64,000 nt of DNA from Raphanus sativus. Its lineage: Eukaryota > Streptophyta > Magnoliopsida > Brassicales > Brassicaceae. The stretch lies in the NCBI RefSeq assembly GCF_000801105.2, contig NC_079518.1, forward strand, positions 23,168,800 to 23,232,799, read 5' to 3'. The translations under genes and the position numbers were made by a program. The stretch's first letter is position 1, and each line of letters starts with the position of its first letter. Shown here piece after piece: positions 45,493 through 57,366 of this stretch. The notes beneath the pieces are model-generated. The model was given only the letters and a program-made list of their open reading frames with translations, had not been told where the DNA came from and made no database searches.

Positions 45493-48400
45493 GTACTACA
45501 TGCACAGGACTAACCCACTTACTATCAGAGATCGCATAGATCACACCTGCTTCTAGAAGTTTTATTATCTCTTTCTTTACAACATCTTTTAGATTTGGGT
45601 TTAACCTCCTCTAATGTTCTACAGAAGTCATCGATTCATCTTCCAAGTGTATTCTATGCATGCACAGATCATGTGAAATGCCATGTATGTCAGCTAGAGA
45701 ATAACCCAATGCCTTGCGATATTTTCTCAGTTCACACAAAAGCAGAGCAGTCTCTGCATTGTTCAGGTCAGCATTCACAATGACAGGATATGTGGAGTTG
45801 GGTCCAAGAAACGCATACTTGAGTCCCTTGGGAAGGGATTTGAGCTCTACCTTTGGAGCTTTCAGCTCGCTCCATGAGTCGTCGGTCTGAGCTGCCGGAA
45901 CAGAGGGGTTCTGAGACGCGGTTGTTCCAGCCGATATGCTGGACTCACTGTTCTCCCCCAGACTTAGATTTGCCACCATCCTTTCGATACTCCTGGCTGA
46001 ATCCAGGAATTTGGCATAGGCATCAGCATCAACACTCTCTAAGCTCTGCTCGGCTTCAGCTCTGACTAAGGCGAGTTCAAGTGGATCCTCGGTGAGAATC
46101 TCCTCGATCATTCCCTCATGCGGCTCTAGCGGATCACCATCTTCTTGGACAGTGAAAGTTTGTCCATCCAGCATCGGTTTCTTGAGCATCTGATCCATCT
46201 CAAACTTCATCACAATATCTCCAAGGTGGAGATCGATCTTCCCCTGTCGGACATCAATGATAGCTCCAACAGTGCAGAGGAATGGTCTGCCTAGGATCAG
46301 GGGATCATTGGAATCTTCCTCGACTTCCAGAACAACGAAATCGGCAGGAACAAGTGTGTTCCCAACCAGAACTTGAAGATCTTCGAGGATTCCAACCGGT
46401 GACTTCACAGATCGATCAGCAAACACTAGTGACATCATGGTAGGCTTGAAGTCCATGTATCCAAGGCGCTTAGCCACTGTATATGGCATAAGGTTTATGC
46501 TTGACCCTAGATCGACCAGTGAGCATGAGAAAACTGTTCTCCCAATCTGAACCGAGAGGACAAATTTTCCCGGATCACCCAACTTCTTGATCCTTCTGTT
46601 ATGGAGCACCGCACTGCACTCCTTAGAGACAATCATGAACTCGCTGTCATCAGATATCTTCCCAGAGATCAGTCCCTTAACAAAGCTACGCATGGATGGT
46701 ATCATCTGGATCGCACTCATTAGAGGGAGCTTGACAGTTAGGTCTTCCAGCATCTTCCTGCACTTCATCTCTTCCTTATCCTTGCGTGTAGCCTTAGCTG
46801 GAACAGGGTAAGGTACTTTTGGTACATACTGACGAGCAGGAGAAGGTGCTGCAGTCGGTGGAACAACCCCAGCGGGTCGCTCTGCTTCAGTCGGAACAGT
46901 CTCAGTAGGTTGTTCTGCCTCTTCCTCATCTGTGGGTACATCTTTAGGTGGCTGATCCGACTCCTTCTGTTTCCCTTTCTCAGCCGATGTGAATCTCCTG
47001 GGGTCTAGATCAGGCAATTGCTTTCCACTCCTTAGACCTACTGCATTGCACTCCTTGGGGTTCTTGTCTGTTTTTCTAGGGAGAGTTCCCTGCTGTCTCT
47101 TCACACTCTCAGCAGTCTGAGCAATCTAAATATCCATCTGTCTCATATGGCTTGAGACATTGTCATATTTGGCACTCAGGTCATTGAACATATGATTCAT
47201 CCTGGTGTTGATGTCGCTTGTGACCTGGTTCAGTGCCTTCCCTTGGATCTGCTGTCCTTGGAGCAGTTGGCTCATCATATTGGCGAGGCTCTTCATGTCA
47301 TCATGCAGAGCAGTCTGAGCCGGTTGTGCAGCCTGCTGATTAACCGGCTGTTTCTGGCTGTGGAACTGGGCATTCTGAGCTGGGTTGAGGACAAAGGTTC
47401 TTCCCTGATTGCCATAAGGCCTTCGGTATCCACTGTTCTGATCCTGATTTCCTTGAGCTTTATCGTCTGGTTTAGGGGCATTGAACAGGTGGGGATTGTT
47501 CCTCACGTTAGGGTTCGGGTGATAGTTCTTGAACTGCCATCCTTACCCATTCACATAGCTCACTTCATGCTGATCATCAGCCGACTGATCTGCCTCTGAT
47601 GTGCCTTCCGCGGTAGCTTTATCCTGAGGGGATTCTTCCATGATGAAGATATAGTTCTGGTTGCTCTTAATCAGCTGATCGACCTTGGCAGAGAGCTCAT
47701 AAATCTTGCTGTTATCAATGCTCTTCACTTTTTGAGTGAGATCAGTCTCGCGGTTATTATCAGCTGAGCTTGAGGCCATGTTCTCAATCAACTCGAAGGC
47801 ACCTTGAGTGGACTGGGTCATGAAATCACCCTTACTGGCTGAGTTCAAAGTGTTCCTGTGCTCCCAGCCTACTCCATCGTAGAACACTCCCAGCAGATAG
47901 TCTTCCTCAAAACCGTGATGCGGGCACTCTCTGTGGTAGACGTTGAATCGCTCCCAAGCATCGCAGAATAGCTCGTCCACCAGCTGTTTGAAGGTCACGA
48001 TCTTCTGTCTCAGAGCTGCCGTCTTCGATTTCATGTAGAAGTGGCTTAAGAAGGCCTCTCGGACTTGTTCCCAAGTGGTGAGTGATCCCGTGGGTAGTGA
48101 ATCAAGCCAGCGAGCAGCTTTCCCATCAAGAGAGAAAGGGAACAAAGTATACTTGATGTAATCGGGTGGTACTCCATTCGCTTTAGTGAAACCACACATC
48201 TTCTCAAAGTGCTCGATGTGGTCCATCGGTATCTCAGCAGGAAGTCCATTGAAGATCTTCCTTTGCACTAGACTTATCATTATCAAGGCTGGCTTGTTCT
48301 CGAAGTCTTGCCTAGTGCACGGTGGAGGGGTTATGGCAGATCGCGTAGCAGGCAGATTGCGCAGTAAGTTTCTCTAGCCGATCTGGACAACTTCCTCATG

Positions 48401-48646
48401 TTGGTTCTGCTGGTTCGCAGCATTCAGAGCAGCTTGCTCGGCAGCAGCTTGCTGCGCTTGGATCCTCTGCTGCATCTGCTGTTGCATGAGTGCAAACGCA
48501 GCAGTGAGATCATCTGGATGATCACCCATGTTGGTGTTCGTTGATCTCGGCTGTTGGCGGTTCTGTCGTTCCAATCTCGCCAGTTCCTCGTTGGTAAGCT
48601 GATGCAATGGTCCTTGTGCGTTGCTCCGAGTATGTCTACTGGTCAT
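45493..48646 (-). pseudogene. Athila-like gag-protease ORF with four in-frame stops
   Basis: From Met at 48646 (MTSRHTRSNAQGPLHQLTNE) one frame runs through gag (FPFSLDGKAARWLDSL, SHFYMKSKTAALRQKI), a linker rich in Gln, and a retropepsin-like region with SLVDLGSSINLMPYTVAKRL and ILGRPFL. It ends in the first reverse-transcriptase residues (about 45608-45493, WVSPVHVVP). Stops at 48376-48374, 47545-47543, 47128-47126 and 45613-45611 all lie in the same frame. No frameshift was seen. Sequence stops matching an Athila polyprotein near 45493. No expression of a full product is possible. Confidence 0.88.
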
Positions 48647-48747
48647 GCACCTGGATCATCAGCTGCAACAAAGAAAATAACACGAGTTAGATATCTTAGA
48701 CTAGATATGAAACCGAAAATTAGAGGTAAAAAATCTGGTCCCCGTCG

Positions 48748-48763
48748 CAACGGCGCCAAAATT
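48748..48763 (-). promoter_or_regulatory. Athila primer-binding site
   Basis: On the minus strand the LTR end GTGTATCA is followed by AAT and TTTGGCGCCGTTGC, the primer-binding sequence typical of Athila-type elements. Confidence 0.85.
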
Positions 48764-49916
48764 TGATACACTAAAAATGAATACTTGCTACTGCCAAGTT
48801 AACAGTTGTAATTGTAGTACTTGAGATTCAAATCCAGAGGACCAGTCTACACTCTAGTTCTATAGGTTCCGAAATCAAGCTAAAAGGAAGATATGGATTT
48901 GGTTATAAAGTGACAATAGTAAACAAGCAAACTAACACGAGATTGATTCAATTAAACAAGAGCTAGCCTAGGGTATTTCATTGGGTGTTGAATTGGAGCC
49001 AAACAATTATTCAAGCGCGATGAAGTGCTTTCTAGAACTCGGATCACTCAGCTGGAACACTCCACTGTCGTGGCAGTGATCGCTTTGCAGATCGATCTCA
49101 CCACCTAACTGTCGTTGGGGTGAGGATCGATTGCAAGCTTTAGAGAACAGGTCCGATCAGTTCACTTACCACCCTAATATCTACTTTCGCTGATTAGGGA
49201 TACTAAGCTCATTCAATACATGTCAAGTTATCTCCTAAGCGGTTAACTAGGCGATGAACTAGTGATCTAACATCAAGTGATCAGGTTAATGAAAGCAGTA
49301 AGAACAGTATGAATGAAGAACAATTATGGATCGCTTATCTATGTTTAGCTCATGTCTCAACACCCTAAAAATCCTAGGCGAGCAAGGTCACTACTCGATC
49401 ATGATGCAAATAAACAAAGACATAAATCCTGAATAAAATTGCATAAGAACAGAGTATGAAACAATAGGGTTCAGATGATCTTCTCTATGAGAGGATGGGT
49501 TCTTCTCCCATACAAGTTGCAGATCGTAAAATACTCAGTGTTCTCTTGTAAAACTAGCGTTAGAAAAAATAGTAAAAGATAGATGGTGTTTTATATGGAG
49601 GCGCCAATCAGAAGAAAAGAGATTAGGGCAACAGGGCTTTAATTCCCGAAATAAAGAGTTTCCATATTCGTCGGGAACAATCTCCGGATCACTCCGTCTG
49701 CTTGTTCCGCTTGAGAGAGAACAGTCTCGGGACTGTTCTACTTGAGTGTTCTCCGCAGGATTGCTCCAAAAGGACATCTTTTCATCAGGCACCTTCTCTT
49801 CTCTCTTCTACTAACTCCAGACCTGTAAAAGGTCAAAAAGGACTAGACTGACACGAATTAGTGACTTGAAACAAATGAAAACATATATACAATGATGTGA
49901 AAAACACCATATATCA
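48764..49916 (-). repeat. 5' LTR of the Athila-like element
   Basis: 1153 bp. Its first 260 bases (plus-strand sense) match 12033-12294, the surviving end of the 3' LTR, with few differences. Confidence 0.88.
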
Positions 49917-50035
49917 ATAGCGACCGAGCCTCGGGTACGGCTCGGTCGCTATAGCGACCGAGCTCCGAACAGAGCTCGGTCGCTATAGCGACCGAGCTGC
50001 GGACAAAGTTCGGTCGCTATAGCGATCGAGCATTC
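49917..50035. repeat. Palindromic repeat array of the solo LTR
   Basis: Repeated palindrome GGTCGCTATAGCGACC inside a longer CTCGGT.../...ACCGAG symmetry, about three copies at roughly 40-bp spacing. It is the continuation of the 11.3-12.03 kb repeats interrupted by the Athila element. Confidence 0.85.
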
Positions 50036-50862
50036 GTATATCGATCATTCTCCGAAACGTCCGAAGTCTTCTGAGACGATGATACGACGTAAAACTATGC
50101 ATTCTCGACCATCCGTATAGCCGTTCTCCGCAACGCATGACTATCCGTTTCTTGATCTCTCGATCAAATGGAATCGTTCGTTTGGTTTACGATAAAACCT
50201 CAGAAACTTAACCTTATCGGAGAAATCGTAAAAACGTCTCAAATAAAAAAACACGGCCCAATGAGGTCCTAAACTTGATTCGAGGCCCACTTACGATTTC
50301 TTAAAAACCCATAAACCTTATGATGGTTTATGCTTGGAGGATAAGCATCAGTTTCCGTGGATAAATGGAAACTTTCTGCAGATAATCATGAAGATCGGAA
50401 AAATGGAATATTCTCATTATTCGACTATGACGGCTTAAGGGCAAAAGGGGGAAGCGTAAACCGACCTTGGAGAGAGTATATAAGGAGTTCAAGGCGAAAG
50501 GCATAGAGGGCATCACTTCTCCAGAGCAACTTAGCACTTAGAGCATTTTAGGCAACTTTCTGTTTTTTTTTCGAGCTGCGACTCAATTAGGTTTAGCCAC
50601 CTTTGGGTATTAGAACTAGGGATCTCCCCGACAGCTCTCGTAGCCGAAGCACGTTACCTTGTTGTTGTTACGCTCATACGCAGATTCGAAATAAAATCCT
50701 TCTTACTCTCTTTTTACGATTTTTATTTTTATTTTCCGTTATTGTCGTGTTCTGATTGCTTGACGTGTGGTTTCTCAGAAATACGGGACCTCTGGGAAAT
50801 TAGGGTTTTCCTACTTTCCTAAAATATACGAAATATTGACGGTGCGAATTTCGATTCCCACA

Positions 50863-51880
50863 ATTAACATGTACAGCTCATAAATTTGTTACATGTATCT
50901 GTTCATTGTATATAACAAAGGATAAGCATATAAATGCATTACATATAATTGTTCAATGTTTACTTAGATGATATGTCTGCCGGTGTACAAGTGTTAAATA
51001 GAATCTGAATGTACACATAAATCTTGTTGTCCACATGTACATCGGGTCACATGTACACTGGTTTATGTTAGCATGTTATCCATGGCTTCTTGTCCAGATC
51101 TGTTTATTGCATCAAATGGAGCTTCTTGGTCTCGTGAAAATAGAATCACCAATTGTAGTGAAAACTTATTAAGAAATTTAGTACAACAACACTAGAAGTA
51201 TTGGGGTAAATTTGTGAATCAATTTGATCAGATTGGAAGTTAGAGACATATTGTGAAAGAAGCATGAAACTAGAGGACCAAATTGAAAAAGATGATACTC
51301 CTCCATTGATATTGCAGATCGCACTTCTCGCCGGATCTCATTGTCATCAACGGCGAGTCGGCTACGACGGAGAAGAGACACAACAATGAAGGTGTAGAAC
51401 ACGATCTGGAGATGGAGAAGTTGTGGACATGAGACGTGGAGAAGCCGATGTTGATGCGACGCGACGAAGAACGATGACCACCAGTTGACGAGACCTCAAA
51501 TCGACGGCATTTTGGACGGAGGAACTGAGCACAGAGAGGAGACGAACTGGAACTCTCCGACTTCACACCTCGTTGGAGAATAAACCACAAGCTTCTTCAC
51601 CACTCCACAAATTGTCTTGATTCTTATTTTGTTTTGTTTTCACGAATTATTGTTCATCAGAGAAGAAACCTGGGCAGAACCATGGTTGAATTCGTTAATC
51701 TTCTATTATCGGAGCTGTCAGAAAAAAAATCTATCAGATTTTTTGTCAAAAACCTAAACGTTTTTTAATCTATTAAGAAAAAAGAAGAGATTTGAGAAAG
51801 AAGATAAATATTGAAAAGAGATGGGACCCATTAATTACAATTTAGGTTTGTTTTAATGATTAAGTTAGAAAAAATATTTT
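50863..51880. other. Right flank of the solo LTR
   Basis: Begins with target duplication ATTAA. At 50980-51115 it has TGTACAC, GTCCACATGTACATC and the GTTAGCATGTTATCCATGG block also found at 10830. The remainder to 51880 has no supported gene; the minus-strand Ser/Arg-rich frames (51178-51590) have no family features. Confidence 0.45.
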
Positions 51881-51897
51881 AGGAATGCAAAGTGTCA

Positions 51898-53039
51898 GAT
51901 TGGACATTTAGTCGTAAAAATACAGACGACTTTTCTCTCTCGGACATTAAAGTAGATCTAAAGCTTCTCCTCCGATCTGGCACCGCGTGAGCGCGCGTCC
52001 AGCATCGGCGGGGCCTCCTCTTCCCCTCCTTCGTTTTCTCTTTAGATGCTCGTCGTGTCCATGTCGGTCTCTTCCGCCTTGCTCGTTTTCTCTGGGTTTC
52101 TAAGAGCTCTCTCCGGCGAAGAGCCTGTGCGCAAGGCTCGTCTTTCCGGTTGGTATTCACGTTCTCTGGAGGAACGGCGCTGTTAGCAGCGGTAACTCGT
52201 GGGTTGTCGGCTTTTAGGGAGGGAGTAGATCGATTGTCTCTATTCGATTTTCTCCTTGTGTTTTAGTCGTTGTCAGGGTCTCTGGTTCAGTTTTCCTTCT
52301 GGCCATGGTGGTCTCTGCCGTGTCTGGTTGTTGATAGTTGCTTTTCTTCTGTTTTTTTTTTGGATCGTGGGCTCGGCATTTGGAGTTTTATGCCTTTTGG
52401 TTGCTTGTCGGATGACAAGGCTTCTTCCTTTTTAGTGATTGGGTGAGATTCTTCCTTTGTTTGTAGAGTGCGGACCGAGTTTCGTATTCCCCTACTCGAG
52501 GTATGAAGTCTCTGGTTTTGAGTGATTGGATGGGTTTCCTTCATAGATTGTAGAGTGTGGATCGAGTTGCGTGTTCCCCTACTCAAGGTTGGAAGTCTCC
52601 GGTTCTTGGTCTTATCGTTTGGCGGACAAGGTAGCTTCGATAAGGTTGGTCTCGGTGTTTGAGTGGAAGGTTCCGGGTGTTGGCTTTAGGCAGCAGCAGC
52701 GTTCTTCCCAATCATTGGCGTTTTCTCCTTTCTTAAGTCTGCTAAGTTTTATTATATGGTTCTTTCGTAACTGGTAATCGTTTCAGGTATTATTGTTGAT
52801 TTTTCTTGTGTTTGTATTTTTTTTGTTTGCTTTAAGTCACTCATGTGTGGGTTTGAGTTGCTCCAGTGTGGGCCTATGCAGCCACTTCTTATGGGCTATG
52901 TTGTTGTTTTAAAAGCGCCCCCGTGTGGGCTTTTGTTTCCTTTCCTATAGGCTTTTGGTTCTAGAACCAGTTCGTTTGGCTGCCCGTTGTTGTATGGTTT
53001 TTCGGTGTTGGCAATAAATAATTTTCAATTTGGGAAAAA
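51898..53039 (+). mobile_element. Truncated non-LTR retrotransposon insertion 1
   Basis: Flanked by GGAATGCAAAGTGTCA at 51882-51897 and 53041-53056, and ends in a short A run (GGGAAAAAA). It has no intact ORF. GC-rich 5' part and T/G-rich 3' part, including CAATAAATAATTTTC before the A tail, fit a 5'-truncated LINE or retroposed transcript. Confidence 0.72.
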
Positions 53040-53063
53040 AGGAATGCAAAGTGTCATATAGTG

Positions 53064-53450
53064 GATCTGGATGAGATCTCGGGCTCGACTCGGTGAAGCT
53101 CTCCGGTGATAAGAGTGCAAGCGAGGGTTATGGATGCGGTGGTATGATTTCGGCGATATCTGGCGAAACAGCGGTTCGCTTCATTTTCTCCAGCAACAGC
53201 CTCGTAGGTTTGGATCACAAGGTGGGATCGATTGACGCATGTCTTGTGGATGGGCGGATGTCAACACGTGGGTGGTCATGCAAGAAAGATGGCACCGCAC
53301 GATTATGGTTTCCTTAGGGTTCCTTGGTTTTAGACCTTGTGCTGGATTTTTGTTTTGTTATTATGTTTTAGTGTATGTTGGTTTTGTTTGGATTCTAATC
53401 CATTTATAAAACAACTTGATGGAAAAAAAAGTCAAGAGTGAAGAAAAAAA
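53064..53450 (+). mobile_element. Truncated non-LTR retrotransposon insertion 2
   Basis: Flanked by the 23-bp repeat beginning GGAATGCAAAGTGTCATATA (53041-53063) and its slightly diverged copy (53451-53473). The 3' part contains TGTTTGGATTCTAATCC followed by A-rich stretches (GGAAAAAAAAGTC, GAAGAAAAAAA), as in plant LINE tails. Only about 390 bp are present. Confidence 0.72.
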
Positions 53451-54197
53451 GGAATGCAAAATGTTATATAGTGTAATATAAGTTATAGAAAGTGATTCTG
53501 AATGTAAATCTTTCTTGGTTATAACATAATGGAATGAGTTAAAGAAATTGTTTTAGGAACATAAAGTGTCCTATTGTGTAATGAAAACTGAGAAAATGAT
53601 CCTGAGTGTAAGTCATTTTTTTATGATAGAGAACCTCAAAAAGTGATTTAAACGGTTAATAACTCTACATCAAAACTCAAAAGCGATCCTAGATGTAAAA
53701 TTAATTTTGATAGAGTTAAAGGGTAATAAGGGTATTTGATTAAGTCTGCCAACTAATGAGAGAGAGAGGTTTAAAAAAAGTGATCATCATCCTCTAAAAA
53801 GGAGACGTCGAACCATTTACCAAAGCTTAAACACTAAGCAGAGATATAGCAATTTCAAAAATTCTCTCTCTCTCTCTCTCTACTTTCCCAACTTCGTCGC
53901 CAAACAGGTACTCTCTCATGCTTCTTCTTCCTCCTCCTTCGTACAGAGTTTCCATCTTGATACCACCCTGAATTAAAGAACTCTCTCTCGAGGGAATTCC
54001 GAAACTTATCTCGATTTTGATTTATTAAACGGAACCCTAAAATAAGTTTATTGCTTCCTCCTTTCTTAGTTCTAATTCCGTTTCCTTGGATTGACTTGCG
54101 GTCACTCTTAGCTCTACAAAACCTTATTCTGATTGTCTTCTTTTTTTTGGTAATTCAGTTAACTTGTCGTGTAATAGAAGAGTTAGTTGTTGTAATC
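53451..54197 (+). promoter_or_regulatory. Upstream region and 5' UTR of the PTI1-like kinase gene
   Basis: Contains degenerate about 110-bp repeats related to the non-LTR target (GGAATGCAAAATG..., GGAACATAAAGTGTCC...) to about 53660, then a CT microsatellite (53862-53881), common in plant 5' leaders. A GT-AG leader intron is plausible between 53907 (CAGGTACT) and about 54190, but is not proven. Confidence 0.5.
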
Positions 54198-56118
54198 ATG
54201 AGCTGTTTCGGTTGGTGTGGGAACGATGATGGTTTCCGTAATGCTGATGATACTAGACCAATGCCAACCCTCATCCCTGCAGGTATCTATCTCTCCACTT
54301 CCTAATATCATTACTCTCCACTCCTTTTTGGCTTCATGTGTGGATTATTATTTTTGATTCTCCTAAAAGGTGACAGTGGAAGCCACTATCTAAGATCTGA
54401 TCCACCCATGAATCAGCCTGTTCTTCAGATGGAGCCTATTGCTGTACCAGCCATTCCTGCTGATGAGCTGAGTGATGTAACCGATAACTATGGTTCCAAG
54501 GCCTTGGTCGGTGAGGGTTCTTATGGAAGGGTGTTTCACGGTGTTCTTAAAAGCGGTGTAACATCTGCAATTAAGAAACTTGACTCTAGTAAGCAGCCTG
54601 ACCAAGAATTTCTTTCCCAGGTATAGTAGTGGTTACTAAAAGCACATTATGTTGGTCCTTTGAGAATGTTCTGTTTAGTTTTGTTTTGTTAATGAAGTAG
54701 ATTTTTTTTTTTTTTTTTCAAAAAAAACAGATATCAATGGTTTCGAGATTGCGACACGAGAATGTTATTGCACTTGTGGGTTATTGTGTTGATGGCCCTC
54801 TCCGTGTTCTTGCTTATGAGTATGCTCCTAACGGATCTCTTCATGATGTTCTTCATGGTGAGTAATTCACGTTATATGATGGATTAGTCTCACTGGAGAG
54901 AGTTGAAGATATTGAAACTATGGTACCTTTTTTTGGTGGTGCAGGCCGAAAAGGTGTGAAAGGAGCGCTGCGGGGTCCTGTTATGACGTGGCAACAGAGA
55001 GTCAAAATCGCTGTTGGTGCAGCCAGAGGACTCGAGTACTTGCACGAGAAGGTGAACCCTCAGGTTATCCACCGAGACATCAAATCCAGCAACGTGCTTC
55101 TGTTTGATGATGATGTTGCCAAGATTGGTGATTTCGATCTCTCTAATCAAGCGCCTGACATGGCTGCTAGGCTTCACTCAACTCGTGTCCTAGGAACCTT
55201 TGGCTATCACGCTCCTGAGTAATCCCCCTTTTGTATATATTAGTTCATTCAAACAAATCAGCTTGGTTGTCTTGCTCAAACGCTGTTTTCTACTTGCCTC
55301 TTTTTCTCGCAGTTGAATTCTAGAGCTTAAACAATGTTGGGTTATGTGTTTTCAGGTATGCAATGACTGGAACATTGAGCACAAAGAGCGACGTGTACAG
55401 TTTTGGCGTTGTTCTGTTGGAGCTCCTTACTGGTCGTAAACCAGTCGACCATACCTTACCTCGTGGACAACAAAGTCTAGTGACATGGGTAATGTTTAGT
55501 GCTGGTTTGCTTTTATTGATAAACGAAGGTTTTTAGAAGCCCAATTTGACTCGAAAATATCAGAAAATTTGTTGAAGGTTTTAAAGAATAAAAGTCTAGT
55601 TATTGTTACCTAAATAGCATCGATTTTGTATGTTTGTCTCAGGCAACCCCTAAACTGAGCGAAGACAAGGTGAAGCTATGTGTTGATGCAAGACTACTTG
55701 GAGAGTACCCCTCCAAAGCTGTTGCCAAGGTATTAATAATCATAACATTGCTTTCTCATCTCATTGTTTCATTGCAGCATATAAAATACTTCGGTTATAA
55801 CTTAGAAGCCTAGTTTTCTCTGTTGAGATTAAAACTTAAGGAAATAGGGAGAAAACCACATTCTTTTTTTTCTTACCTTGTACTTGAAAATGCCAAATAT
55901 AAAAAAAGCAATAGTTGTTGTGGTCCACATTCATCTCTATGACAATTGAGTCTGTGGTCTTATATTTTTGCCATATGATGGATGATCAGCTAGCTGCGGT
56001 GGCTGCCCTGTGCGTGCAGTATGAGGCAAATTTTAGACCAAACATGAGCATTGTGGTGAAGGCACTTCAACCTCTTCTAAACCATCCTCGTTCTACTCCA
56101 CATAGGAACCCTTATTGA
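54198..56118 (+). CDS. PTI1-like receptor-like cytoplasmic kinase, seven exons, intact
   Basis: Exons 54198-54282, 54370-54620, 54731-54857, 54945-55218, 55356-55488, 55643-55729 and 55990-56118 have GT-AG borders and join in frame to 361 residues. Starts [11 protein letters not shown]; the Cys-rich N-terminus suggests palmitoylation and membrane attachment, as in PTI1 kinases. Kinase motifs: [11 protein letters not shown] glycine loop, AIKKLD lysine, HRDIKSSN catalytic loop, DFD in place of DFG (usual for this subgroup), [19 protein letters not shown] activation segment, [21 protein letters not shown]. It ends HRNPY. PTI1-like kinases act downstream of OXI1/AGC or receptor kinases in stress and defence signalling. 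It is the best-preserved host gene here. Confidence 0.93.
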
Positions 56119-57039
56119 TCATCAGGTCTCCAAACCACATCTCAGCTGCTGCTTCACAATGATTAATCAAATGTGTATTCATTTTGGTTTTGCATTTAGG
56201 TCCCACTTTTGAAGAGTTGTGTATGTATTTCTCAAAATTATCTGTATTCTGTTATGTAATTTCGAGGTGGGAAGACAAAACCAAATTATACTTTGTTTAT
56301 TGTTAACTTAATAATGATTTCACAAATCTCACTATTAAATTTTGACTAGAGATTTTCTTTTTAGGATGAATGTAAAAGATTGAAACAGATTACATTATTT
56401 AGAAGATTTATCTTACATCATTTTGGCTCTGTATACACGGCATAGAAGGAACCACCGTATAGAAATCTTGTGTAAGACTAATTTTAATGATTTCTATAAT
56501 GAAATCTACCCAAGACCAAAACTAGATTTATCTTAATTCAACGCTAATAGTGTACTAAGAGTAGAAGAAAGAAATACCAACCTTGATCCATGCTTAGTTA
56601 GGCTTAGTATGGATAAAACTCCACCAGTTGGTCTTCTCTATCCATAATCTTTCACTTTTTAAGATTCCTTTGATGGAGAGGAATCAAACCTGCCTTTCTC
56701 TATTTGATATTGTCACGTGAATTAATTACCAAAGGAAACATGTGGTTTATATATTTATGTTAATGGTTGTGATGGTTCACGACAATTACCATGTAATGCG
56801 GGTATAATATAGTTACAAACAATTATTAGTTCATGTTTTATTAATTCAAAAATCTATATAAAAAAAATAATTATTTATGTTTTAGCATAAATTTTAAATA
56901 GAACACTAAAGTACTTATATATTAGAAATATTTTAGAAAATATTTTATACAAATATGTTTTATTGATTAATATTTAATTATAATTTTTCTAAATCTTAAT
57001 GTTTTATAATAAAAAATATTATTTCAAGATAACAACAAA

Positions 57040-57072
<33 letters not shown>

Positions 57073-57322
57073 AATTATCTTTATTTTTTTAAACATGTTT
57101 CTATTTTGATGATTTTATTATATTAGTTTATATTCAATTAGCTAATATACCTTATAATCTAATATTATTGAATATACAATTATTTTTAATTATATAATAT
57201 GCAAAATATCTAAATTTTTCCATGATATATAATCAAAATCACTTTTTATTGACTAATATTTAACTATAATTTTTTCTATGTATTAATCTTTTATAATAGA
57301 AAGAATTATTTTTCAGATAACC

Positions 57323-57366
<44 letters not shown>

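Larger units (their letters stand above)
12033..49916 (-). mobile_element. Athila-like Ty3 LTR retrotransposon, minus strand, gutted and filled
   Basis: Flanked by ATAGC on both sides (12028-12032, 49917-49921). The 5' LTR is 48764-49916 (1153 bp; minus-strand TGATATATGG...GTGTATCA). Next to it is the minus-strand primer-binding site TTTGGCGCCGTTGC (about 48748-48761), characteristic of Athila. Only the terminal 262 bp of the 3' LTR remain (12033-12294). Gag and protease are at 48646-45611, and a few dozen codons of reverse transcriptase are followed by a sharp break near 45493. Everything from 12295 to about 45492 is foreign. Because pol and most of the 3' LTR are missing, deletion as well as insertion is required. 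Confidence 0.85.
10946..50862 (+). mobile_element. Solo LTR (about 2.03 kb of its own sequence) split by nested insertions
   Basis: Starts TGTTGGGGTC at 10946 and ends TTCCCACA at 50862, flanked by perfect 5-bp duplications ATTAA (10941-10945 and 50863-50867). Its own sequence is 10946-12032 plus 49922-50862; the rest is the Athila-like element and its cargo. No internal region or second LTR of its own is seen, so it is a solo LTR left by LTR-LTR recombination. The right part carries a TATA-like GTATATAAGG (about 50479) at a suitable place for a U3/R boundary. Frames over 11047-11596 are repeat-derived and not genes. Confidence 0.85.

Noticed and set aside
51178..51590. Ser/Arg-rich minus-strand ORFs
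   Set aside because: Overlapping frames without domains, next to transposon remnants.
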